A stretch of 7,265 bases of DNA. Source: Candidatus Brocadiaceae bacterium (GTDB lineage Bacteria > Planctomycetota > Brocadiia > Brocadiales > Bathyanammoxibiaceae). The stretch is taken from positions 1 through 7,265 of the forward strand of contig JASEHG010000100.1 of the NCBI GenBank assembly GCA_030018855.1. The letters are read 5' to 3'. Below are positions 1-5,587 of this stretch, piece after piece (the stretch's first letter is position 1; each line of letters starts with the position of its first letter). The notes beneath the pieces are model-generated. The model worked only from the letters and a program-made list of their open reading frames with translations, searched no databases and was not told where the DNA came from. The translations under genes were made by a program, and so were the position numbers.

Positions 1-1339
1 CCGCCGTGGGAGAGATCATCTCCCTCATCCCAGGCCCTCCCTGGGGACCTTCATATCGTATCACCACCACACTGCCCGGCCTTATATCTTTATCCATTAT
101 GGCCTTCATGGCCCCTTCTTCGTGGTCAAATACCCTGGCGGTGCCCTTGAACCTTAAGGCCTCCCTAGCCACTGCACTCTGCTTTACCACCGCCCCTTGA
201 GGGGCGAGGTTGCCATAGAGTATGGCTATCCCGCCTTCCTCCCCCTTGACCTCCTCCTTACTCTTTATCACAGCCGGGTCTGCTACTTCTGCGTCCTTTG
301 TTATGTCCTTAATCTTCTTGCCGCTTATTGTTAGGCAGTTGAATAGGTCGTCTTCAAGCCTCTTCATGGCCGCAGGGACGCCTCCCGCATAATAGAAATC
401 TTCCAGATAGTACTCTCCCCCTGGCACCAGGCTTACCAGGTGGGGTATCTTCCGACTGATACGGTCAAAGACTTCCAACCCCAACTCTATCCCTGCCTCC
501 CTTGCTATGGCTGGTATATGGAGGCACGTGTTTGTGGAACCTCCCAGGGCCATATCCATTATAATGGCATTCTCAAAGGCCTCCCTGGTCATTATCTTTC
601 TGGAATTAATACCTTCTTTCACCAACCGGACTGACACCTGTCCGCTCCTGAAGGCTATCCTGTCCTTCTCTGCGGAGATGGCCAGACTCGCCGCACATCC
701 GGGCAGGGACATCCCCATGGCCTCCGTCAGGCAGGCCATGGTATTGGCCGTATAAAGCCCCTGACAGGAACCCGCCCCAGGGCATGCCTCCATCTCCAGC
801 CTATCCATCTCCTCCTGGGTAATCTCTCCCTTACGCCTCCTGCCCACTGCCTCAAAGGTATCTGCAACCATGGACAGCCTGCGGCCCCTGTAGTGGCCGC
901 ACAGCATTGGCCCTGCCGTCACCACCACACCAGGGATATCCAACCTGGCAAGGGCCATGAGCATCCCAGGGGTAATCTTGTCGCAATTGGTCAGGAGCAC
1001 CAGCCCGTCCAGGCAGTGTGCATTAGCCACGCACTCAATGGCATCAGCAATTATCTCCCTGGAGGCCAGGGAATAACGCATCCCAGGGTGCCCCATTGCT
1101 ATACCATCGCAAATCCCCGGTACACCAAAGAGGAAGCTCACCCCGCCAGCCGCATATATACCCTTCTCTATGGCTGACTCCAGCCGCCGCATGTGGACAT
1201 GGCCAGGGATAAGCTCCGTGAAACTGCTGGCTACCCCTATGAAGGGCTTTGCCATATCCTCCTTGCCCAGACCAGTGGCATAAAGGAGGGACCTGGCGGC
1301 AGCCCTCTCTAACCCTTTCTTTACCGTGTCGCTACGCAT
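1..1339 (-). CDS. ilvD: Dihydroxy-acid dehydratase (partial, C-terminus beyond left edge)
   Basis: Dehydrates 2,3-dihydroxy-isovalerate and 2,3-dihydroxy-3-methylvalerate to the 2-oxo acids in valine, leucine and isoleucine synthesis; a cytosolic iron-sulfur enzyme. I translated 446 residues by hand; the family is usually about 550-570, so roughly the last fifth is outside the window. Visible family motifs are PGHVHM (45-50), CDGIAMGH (77-84), YSLASREIIAD (89-99), the cluster motif NCDKITPGM (118-126, Cys119), ACPGAGSCQGLYTANTM (185-201, Cys192) and GMREMISPTA at the edge. The first loop has PGH rather than the PCN of plant-type [2Fe-2S] enzymes, as in E. coli IlvD, so a [4Fe-4S] enzyme is likely (inference). 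The ATG at 1339 is fixed by an in-frame TAA directly before it. The only SD-like sequence is GGGG, close to the start and at the foot of a leader hairpin. The second family signature lies outside the window. Confidence 0.96.
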   Translation of the reverse strand, partial: MRSDTVKKGLERAAARSLLYATGLGKEDMAKPFIGVASSFTELIPGHVHMRRLESAIEKGIYAAGGVSFLFGVPGICDGIAMGHPGMRYSLASREIIADAIECVANAHCLDGLVLLTNCDKITPGMLMALARLDIPGVVVTAGPMLCGHYRGRRLSMVADTFEAVGRRRKGEITQEEMDRLEMEACPGAGSCQGLYTANTMACLTEAMGMSLPGCAASLAISAEKDRIAFRSGQVSVRLVKEGINSRKIMTREAFENAIIMDMALGGSTNTCLHIPAIAREAGIELGLEVFDRISRKIPHLVSLVPGGEYYLEDFYYAGGVPAAMKRLEDDLFNCLTISGKKIKDITKDAEVADPAVIKSKEEVKGEEGGIAILYGNLAPQGAVVKQSAVAREALRFKGTARVFDHEEGAMKAIMDKDIRPGSVVVIRYEGPQGGPGMREMISPTA

Positions 1340-1346
1340 TTAGACC

Positions 1347-1416
1347 CCAGGGGCCAGGGACTAGGGGATAGGGACTAGCAATCTTCTTTCTCTAACCCCT
1401 AATCCCTAGCCCCTAG
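1347..1416. repeat. Inverted heptad repeat (TAGGGRN type) in the ilvD leader
   Basis: The left arm 1347-1371 is built of heptads (CAGGGGC, CAGGGAC, TAGGGGA). The right arm 1392-1416 is its reverse complement (CTAACCC, CTAATCC, CTAGCCC), with about 4 mismatches in 25, separated by a 20-base AT-rich spacer. As RNA in the ilvD direction this folds into a long hairpin ending only 8 bases before the start codon and overlapping the weak GGGG ribosome-site candidate. The same heptad family recurs at 6698-6786. It may affect ilvD translation or may be a passive dispersed repeat. Confidence 0.8.
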
Positions 1417-1439
1417 TTTATAAAACCTCTAAACTGGAG

Positions 1440-1468
1440 ATGCTATCACGGCCCTGGTGGCAAGTCAA
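1440..1468 (-). promoter_or_regulatory. Candidate sigma-70-type promoter for ilvD
   Basis: On the minus strand TTGACT (1468-1463) is followed after exactly 17 bases by TAGCAT (1445-1440), with TG one base before the -10 box (extended -10). The predicted start near 1433 gives a leader of about 95 bases that contains the whole inverted heptad repeat at 1347-1416. The boxes match the consensus well, but no transcript data support them. Confidence 0.5.
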
Positions 1469-1502
1469 GGGTTAAAAACCACTGACAAACCCCTAACCGT
1501 CT

Positions 1503-1528
1503 GCCAGGCGATACTATATTAGCCTGGC
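1503..1528 (-). terminator. Hairpin at the end of the small Cys-rich ORF, possible weak terminator
   Basis: GCCAGGC (1503-1509) and GCCTGGC (1522-1528) form a 7-bp stem with a 12-base loop that holds the stop codon of the small ORF. No T-tract follows directly on the minus strand. A TTTTT run occurs about 25 bases further on (near 1476). It could end the hut transcript before the ilvD promoter, but the form is not canonical. Confidence 0.3.
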
Positions 1529-1638
1529 GCTACCGCTCCAATACCTTTACATGCCTTACACCTTCCCGCCTCATTACCTACCCTGCAGGATGCACACACA
1601 CAGCGCGTACCTCCATTGCAATGTCTACAAGTTGGCAT
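1519..1638 (-). CDS. 39-residue cysteine-rich zinc-ribbon-like small protein
   Basis: The ORF starts at an ATG placed 7 bases after a strong GGAGG ribosome site (1646-1650) and 20 bases after the hutI stop, which supports real translation in the hut operon. It encodes 39 residues with seven cysteines: CRHCNGG (4-10), Cys13, CVCASC including the pair 15/18, and CKACKGIG (27-34). The repeated CxxCxG pattern resembles the zinc-binding cysteine-rich domain of DnaJ, so a small zinc-binding domain is the likely fold (inference). There are no hydrophobic segments or signal peptide. I do not know a function; it could be a metallochaperone-like or chaperone-assisting peptide. The stop codon lies in the loop of a hairpin. 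Confidence 0.7.
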   Translation of the reverse strand: MPTCRHCNGGTRCVCASCRVGNEAGRCKACKGIGAVAPG

Positions 1639-1658
1639 CTTAGATCCTCCCCATGTCT

Positions 1659-3041
1659 CTAAATTTTAGCTAAATAAGACATCTGCCTCTTGCCCTCCAC
1701 CATTACCTTCCCCGTCTTTATTACCGTCTCCACGTGATTTACACCAAATTGGTAAGTCAGGCGGGTGTAGGTAGGTACATCTAAAATCAAGACGTCTGCC
1801 CTCTTGCCCGCCTCCAGACTGCCTACCCTGTGGGCATAGCCCAGGGCGTGGGCCGCATTGATAGTGGCGGCACTTATGGCCTCTTCAGGGGTCATACCTA
1901 ACTCCAGACAGGCCAGGGTCATGATTAGCTGCATGTTAGGGGTGGGACACGTCCCAGGATTAAAGTCAGTACCAATGGCCACTGGCACCCCAAGGTCTAT
2001 CATCACCCTTGCACTGGCATACCTCTGCCTTCCCAGGAAGAAAGGCACTCCTGGCAGGAGCACCGCTACCGTTACACCTTGAACCTTTGAACCCTTGCCG
2101 CCTGAGGCGGATTGAACTTTTTCCGCCTTAGGCGGATTGAACCCTTGAACCTTTTTTCCCCCCCGGGCCATCTCTACCATGTCCCCCTCCGAGACGTAAT
2201 CCAGGTGGTCAACAGAGGTCGCCCCCAATCGCAGGGCCAGTCTCACCCCTCCCAGGTCTTTGAACTCTCCCGCATGGAGCTTCAGGGCAAGACCCAGTCC
2301 CCTGGCCCTAGCGAGTATCCTCTCCGCCTGGGCCAGGTTAAAGGCCCCCTCTTCCAGAAACACGTCACAAAACCTGGCCAGGGGTTTCACCTCCGGTAAC
2401 CACCCCATCACTGCCTCCACATAGCCCTCCGGGTCGTCCTTATACCCTGCAGGCACGGCATGGGCGCCCAGGAAGGTGGGTATCAGGCGTATAGGGTGTC
2501 CCTCCCCAAGTGCCTCAATGACCTTCAGTATCTTAATCTCATTCTCAAAATCCAGCCCGTAACCACTCTTTACCTCTGCCGTGGTGGTGCCGTGGAGGAG
2601 CATGGTATCAAGGTGTTTCTTTGTTATCGTCACAAGCTCCTCCTGGGAGGCCGCCCTGGTGGCCCTGACCGTTTCCAGGATGCCTCCCCCCGACTTGAGG
2701 ATGTCAAGGTATTCCTTCCCCTCAAGCCTCATTACCCACTCTTTATCCCTCCAGCCCGCAAAGACGGCGTGGGTATGGGGGTCTATAAACCCTGGCATCA
2801 CCACCTTCCCTGAGGCGTCTATTACCCTCTTTGCCTTGCCGGCATATTTAGACTCTATCTCCCTGGACGGGCCTACTGCAACAAATTCACACCCCTCTAT
2901 GGCCAGTCCGCCGTCTCGTATGAGGCCCAGCTCTCGCATCTCCCTACCCGTCCTGGGGCCGTGCGAGGCCCCAGCCAGGGTAAGGAGTTCAGAGGTGTTG
3001 AGGATAACAAGGTCGCATTGCTTGCCAGTTTTCTTTTTCAT
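1659..3041 (-). CDS. hutI: Imidazolonepropionase with a 27-residue repeat-encoded insertion
   Basis: Hydrolyses 4-imidazolone-5-propionate to N-formimino-L-glutamate, the third step of histidine degradation; a cytosolic amidohydrolase-fold metalloenzyme. Numbered from the ATG at 3041 (460 residues), it shows PGFIDPHTHAVFAG (83-96) with metal ligands His89 and His91, then PTFLGAHAVP (188-197), LHAGEF (255-260, His256 and Glu259), DHLDYV (278-283) and IGTDFNPG (356-363, Asp359). Family members are about 405-420 residues. Much of the excess is residues 296-322, a KVQ-repeat segment encoded by palindromic repeat DNA between the helix EMARGG and the strand VTVAVLLPG. All expected catalytic residues are intact, so the enzyme is probably active. 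A TTG at 3056 is an alternative start, five codons earlier. The ATG at 3041 is preferred although its AAGG ribosome site is only 2 bases away. Confidence 0.96.
   Translation of the reverse strand: MKKKTGKQCDLVILNTSELLTLAGASHGPRTGREMRELGLIRDGGLAIEGCEFVAVGPSREIESKYAGKAKRVIDASGKVVMPGFIDPHTHAVFAGWRDKEWVMRLEGKEYLDILKSGGGILETVRATRAASQEELVTITKKHLDTMLLHGTTTAEVKSGYGLDFENEIKILKVIEALGEGHPIRLIPTFLGAHAVPAGYKDDPEGYVEAVMGWLPEVKPLARFCDVFLEEGAFNLAQAERILARARGLGLALKLHAGEFKDLGGVRLALRLGATSVDHLDYVSEGDMVEMARGGKKVQGFNPPKAEKVQSASGGKGSKVQGVTVAVLLPGVPFFLGRQRYASARVMIDLGVPVAIGTDFNPGTCPTPNMQLIMTLACLELGMTPEEAISAATINAAHALGYAHRVGSLEAGKRADVLILDVPTYTRLTYQFGVNHVETVIKTGKVMVEGKRQMSYLAKI
2076..2156 (-). repeat. Palindromic repeat block inserted in frame in hutI
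   Basis: This 81-base (27-codon) block interrupts a conserved part of hutI. It contains two 13-bp palindromes, CCGCCTGAGGCGG (2098-2110) and CCGCCTTAGGCGG (2123-2135), set between heptad-like tracts of GGTTCAA. In the coding sense the tripeptide KVQ recurs three times exactly 33 bases (11 residues) apart. There is no stop and no frameshift. The two palindromes are read in different frames, one as PPKAE and one as SASGG. Confidence 0.9.
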
Positions 3042-3059
3042 GGCCTTCACAACCAAAAC

Positions 3060-3143
3060 GTAGGGACAGACCTTTAGGTCTATCCATAATGATACAGATA
3101 AATTTATTGATACCGAAGGACAGGTCTAAAGACCTGTCCCTAC
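3060..3143. repeat. Inverted-repeat element between hutU and hutI with GTAGGGACAG ends
   Basis: An 84-base element bounded by GTAGGGACAG (3060-3069) and its exact reverse complement CTGTCCCTAC (3134-3143). Each end continues into its own small palindrome. The left is AGACCTTTAGGTCT (3068-3081). The right is a perfect 22-base palindrome at 3118-3139 with arms GGACAGGTCT and AGACCTGTCC. The centre (3086-3117) is AT-rich. It ends about 19 bases before the preferred hutI start and so makes up the hutI leader. I see no transposase. Confidence 0.8.
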
Positions 3144-3154
3144 GATTCTTTAAT

Positions 3155-3192
3155 GTAGGGGCATCCGCCTGAGGCGGACAACGTGCCCCTAC
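3155..3192. repeat. Composite palindrome: GTAGGGGCA/TGCCCCTAC ends around a CCGCCTGAGGCGG core
   Basis: The outer arms GTAGGGGCA (3155-3163) and TGCCCCTAC (3184-3192) are perfect inverted repeats. Inside sits TCCGCCTGAGGCGGA (3164-3178), then CAACG. The right side CAACGTGCCCCTAC equals the right half of the 28-bp palindrome in ftcD, so the core seems to have replaced or interrupted the left CGTTG of that family. The element lies 20 bases after the hutU stop and could act as a transcript-end hairpin. Confidence 0.85.
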
Positions 3193-3211
3193 TCACTTGC
3201 AGAGATACTGG

Positions 3212-4918
3212 TTATTCTGGAAGCCTTACGTTCCTTTTCTTAGCGGTATCTATTGCCTCCTCATATCCTGCATCCACGTGTCGGGCTATCCCAATCCCGG
3301 GGTCTGCGGTGAGGACACTCTCCAGCCTCTCCGCCCTCTCCCTGGTACCATCGGCCACGACTACCATCCCTGCGTGGAGGGAGTTGCCGATACCCACCCC
3401 ACCCCCGTGATGGAAGCTGACCCAGCTAGCCCCGCAGGCCGTGTTAAGGGCAAAATTGAGTAGGGGCCAGTCTGCAATGGCATCGCTTCCGTCCCTCATC
3501 CCCTCCGTCTCCCTGTATGGAGAGGCCACTGAGCCACAGTCCAGGTGGTCCCGGCCAATGACGATGGGGGCCTTAACCTCTCCCTTCCCTACCAATTCAT
3601 TTATCACACCGCCAAACTTCGCACGGTCTCCGTAGCCTAGCCAGCATATCCTGGCAGGGAGTCCTTCATGGGAGACCCTTTGGCCCGCCAGGGTTATCCA
3701 GCGTCTGAGGGAGCGGTCCTCCGGGAAGGTCTCAAGGAGTGCCCGGTCCAGACGGGCTATGTCTCCTGGGTCTCCAGAGAGGGCCACCCAACGGAACGGA
3801 CCCTTACCCTGGCAGAAGAGGGGGCGTACGTAGGCAGGGACAAACCCTGGGTATTTGTAGGGCGACCCCTCCGCCTGAGGCGGGTCGCCCTTACGCCTTA
3901 CATCTACCCCAGCCAGCTCCGCCTGGCCCCTGAGGTTGTTGCCGTAGTCAAAGCAGATGGTGCCACGCCGCTGGAACTCCAGGATGGCCTCCATGTGTAG
4001 GGCTATGGCCTCTAAGGCCCTCTTCTTGTATCCGTCCCTGTCTCTTTCCCTCAGCCTGTCCATATCCGAGACCTTACCAATAGGGACGTAGCTATAGATG
4101 TCGTGTGCCGGGGTCTGGTCTGTAACGACGTCCGGGACTATTCCCATCCTAACCAGTTCAGGGTGGACCTCTGCGGCATTGCCTACCAACCCTACAGATA
4201 GCGGCTTACCACCGTCCCTGGCCTCCGTGACCCACCCCATGGCCTCACCTAGGCTGTGGGTAACCCTGTCGCAATAGCCCTGACGCACCCTCTTGGAAAT
4301 CCGCTCCTCCCGCACCTCCACGTCCAGTATCACCCCCTCGCTCATGGTCACGGCCAGGGGCTGTGCCCCACTCATCCCTCCCATCCCGGCAGTAAGCACA
4401 AATTTACCCTTCAGACTGGAAAGGCCATACTCTTTCAGGGCCAGGGAGGCAAAGGTGTTATAGGTACCCTGGAGTATCCCCTGCGACCCTATGTATATCC
4501 AGCTCCCGGCAGTCATCTGACCAAACATAGTAAGGCCCATCTCGTCGTATCTGTCAAAATTTTCCTGGGTGGCCCAAGCAGGGACCAGATTGGCCGTAGC
4601 AATAATCACCCGTGGAGAATGCGGAAAGGTCTTTGCAACGTAGACAGGGCGCCCAGATTGGACACAGAGGGTCTCGTCCTTTTCCAGTCCTTGTAGGGCC
4701 TTCAACAGGCGATTATACTCCCTCCAGTTCCTGGCCACCCTGCCTGCCCCGCCATACACGATTAGCTCCTCAGGGCATGTAGCCACCGCCGGGTCCAGGC
4801 AATTCATGAGCATCCTCATGGCGGCCTCCGTGTCCCAGGTCTTGCAGTGGAGTCTTGTACCGGTGTGGGCCTTGATGGGGAAGGGAGGTCTTTCCTCGTA
4901 GTACATGGGCCTGGGCAT
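3212..4918 (-). CDS. hutU: Urocanate hydratase with a short repeat-encoded insertion
   Basis: Adds water to urocanate to give 4-imidazolone-5-propionate, using tightly bound NAD+ as electrophile; cytosolic. Numbered from the ATG at 4918 (568 residues; usual about 555), it shows LIVYGGAGRVARNW (52-65), FGQMTAGSWIYIGSQGI (132-148), the NAD-binding glycine-rich TAGMGGMSGAQP (176-187), the catalytic-cysteine motif GLPARICWLGYGDR (419-432, Cys425), DHLDCGSVASPYRETEGM (457-474) and the C-terminal FHHGGGVGIGNSLHAG region. Residues about 343-353 (KGDPPQAEGSP) are extra relative to the family and are encoded by a palindromic repeat just before YPGFVPAYVRP. A GTG at 4930 could add four residues, but the AAGGAA ribosome site abuts it, which favours 4918. 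hutI follows on the same strand; hicA ends 48 bases upstream. Confidence 0.97.
   Translation of the reverse strand: MPRPMYYEERPPFPIKAHTGTRLHCKTWDTEAAMRMLMNCLDPAVATCPEELIVYGGAGRVARNWREYNRLLKALQGLEKDETLCVQSGRPVYVAKTFPHSPRVIIATANLVPAWATQENFDRYDEMGLTMFGQMTAGSWIYIGSQGILQGTYNTFASLALKEYGLSSLKGKFVLTAGMGGMSGAQPLAVTMSEGVILDVEVREERISKRVRQGYCDRVTHSLGEAMGWVTEARDGGKPLSVGLVGNAAEVHPELVRMGIVPDVVTDQTPAHDIYSYVPIGKVSDMDRLRERDRDGYKKRALEAIALHMEAILEFQRRGTICFDYGNNLRGQAELAGVDVRRKGDPPQAEGSPYKYPGFVPAYVRPLFCQGKGPFRWVALSGDPGDIARLDRALLETFPEDRSLRRWITLAGQRVSHEGLPARICWLGYGDRAKFGGVINELVGKGEVKAPIVIGRDHLDCGSVASPYRETEGMRDGSDAIADWPLLNFALNTACGASWVSFHHGGGVGIGNSLHAGMVVVADGTRERAERLESVLTADPGIGIARHVDAGYEEAIDTAKKRNVRLPE
3857..3894 (-). 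repeat. Palindromic repeat inserted in frame in hutU
   Basis: The outer arms GGGCGACC (3860-3867) and GGTCGCCC (3883-3890), flanked by GTA and TTAC, enclose CCGCCTGAGGCGG (3871-3883). The core is identical to that in hutI and in the hutU-hutI gap. Read on the minus strand it encodes KGDPPQAEGSPY. Known HutU proteins go almost directly from the GNN..GV region into FDFPGFVPAY, so this is extra sequence, tolerated without frameshift. Confidence 0.88.
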
Positions 4919-4965
4919 GGGAGTGCTCACTTCCTTTCAGCGGGGAGGAGTAATAGGTCGCACAA

Positions 4966-4995
4966 ATTATATTTTCTTCAGCAAGGAAAAGTATC
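4966..4995 (-). promoter_or_regulatory. Possible promoter for hutU-hutI overlapping the hicA stop
   Basis: The minus strand has a perfect TATAAT at 4971-4966, overlapping the hicA stop codon, with GATACT 18 bases upstream as a poor -35 box. A start near 4960 would give a leader of about 40 bases to the hutU ATG. This AT-rich tract might also be TATAAT by chance. Confidence 0.3.
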
Positions 4996-5197
4996 TCTCT
5001 CTGGTTATACTTGCCGTTCTTAAGTTATTTTTGATTATGAAAACTGGGACGTCTTTCCAATCAGGTATGACCACTGGCCTTGAAACTCCTTGTTTAGTGT
5101 ATACAAAGTGGTCACCTTCTATTCTTACACACTTAAATCCTGCCCTTTCAAAGACTTTCCTTAGCTTAGTTGCTGGTATAGGTGTTATTTTGGCCAC
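4967..5197 (-). CDS. hicA: HicA-family mRNA interferase toxin
   Basis: Small toxin of a type II toxin-antitoxin pair; HicA proteins cleave mRNA through a double-stranded-RNA-binding-like fold with a catalytic histidine. The 76-residue protein has the family layout: N-terminal helix KLRKVFERAGF (11-21), the GDHFVYTKQG strand with His30, then SRPVVIP (39-45) and VPVFIIKNNLRTASITRERYF (50-70), typical of the HicA subtype with a C-terminal NNLRTA segment. It starts with GTG four bases after the hicB stop and has no clear ribosome site, so translational coupling to hicB is likely. GC content (about 39% over the three lines I counted) is well below that of the Hut genes, suggesting separate acquisition. 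hutU follows closely on the same strand. Confidence 0.88.
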   Translation of the reverse strand: MAKITPIPATKLRKVFERAGFKCVRIEGDHFVYTKQGVSRPVVIPDWKDVPVFIIKNNLRTASITRERYFSLLKKI

Positions 5198-5201
5198 GCT
5201 A

Positions 5202-5465
5202 CTATAGGCTTATCGCTTCGGTTGAAATGAGTTTGGGCGGTATCCAACGCCCGCTTGCATCCTTTTTGTATCTTGACTCCACAAGGATGTCCTCAAGTGT
5301 CCCCATCTTTTCAGCCTCTTCAACAAATAGTCTCACGGCAGTCTTAAGCATCTCTTTTGCATGTTCAACAGTATTTCCGCAACTTGAGACGTCAAGCTCC
5401 GGGCAGTACGCCACATAAGTTTCATCTTCTTTGAAAATAAGGATGTCAAAATCAATGGCTACCAT
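5202..5465 (-). CDS. hicB: HicB-family antitoxin
   Basis: Antitoxin that binds and blocks HicA. The 87-residue protein has the partly RNase-H-like HicB fold: N-terminal strands FDILIFKEDETYVAYCPELDV with the signature YCPELDVSSCGNT (19-31), then the helix EHAKEMLKTAVRLFVEEAEKMG (34-55). The C-terminus (RWIPPKLISTEAISL) shows no helix-turn-helix or ribbon-helix-helix domain, so this is the short HicB type and self-repression may need another factor. The ATG at 5465 has an excellent AGAGGAGG ribosome site (5471-5478) with 5-base spacing. The gene order antitoxin then toxin, with a 4-base gap, is a normal arrangement. GC content is intermediate (about 47%). Confidence 0.87.
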   Translation of the reverse strand: MVAIDFDILIFKEDETYVAYCPELDVSSCGNTVEHAKEMLKTAVRLFVEEAEKMGTLEDILVESRYKKDASGRWIPPKLISTEAISL

Positions 5466-5587
5466 AGATACCTCCTCTTGCTACACTTGGCTCGTGTTGT
5501 GCTTTTAAGCAGTGGGAAAAGAAAGGATTTCTCTTAAGACGCCCTTACGATACAATATGCGGAAAGCTCAGTCAAGTCAGAGGTGTC
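5466..5587. promoter_or_regulatory. Divergent hicB/ftcD intergenic region
   Basis: This 122-base gap must hold promoters for both directions. Towards ftcD there is TACAAT at 5551-5556 with only a poor -35 match (near 5528-5533), then an AGAGGTG ribosome site 3 bases before the ftcD ATG. Towards hicB there is an inverted repeat, TGCTT-tt-AAGCA at 5500-5511, about 35 bases before the hicB start, which could be a toxin-antitoxin operator. I see no strong promoter on the minus strand. Confidence 0.35.

Noticed and set aside
35..160. Left-edge plus-strand frame as a gene
   Set aside because: The opposite strand encodes the conserved IlvD segment ending in GMREMISPTA.
2076..2156. Sequencing or assembly error in hutI
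   Set aside because: The extra sequence is exactly 27 codons, keeps frame, has internal periodicity, and its core recurs in hutU and the intergenic region, so it is a real repeat.
2581..3063. 160-residue plus-strand open frame over the 5' part of hutI
   Set aside because: Antisense shadow of a well-supported hutI; the translated sequence has no recognisable domain and no good ribosome site.
3086..3117. Promoter for hutI in the AT-rich centre of the intergenic element
   Set aside because: TATCAT is present on the minus strand, but the matching -35 position (TTCGGT) is too poor to support a call.
3060..3192. Insertion sequence
   Set aside because: There are inverted ends but only 133 bases and no transposase frame; at most these are non-autonomous miniature elements.
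4256..4696. 146-residue plus-strand open frame inside hutU
   Set aside because: Antisense to highly conserved HutU motifs; composition (rich in His, Pro and Gly) is that of a GC-rich shadow frame.
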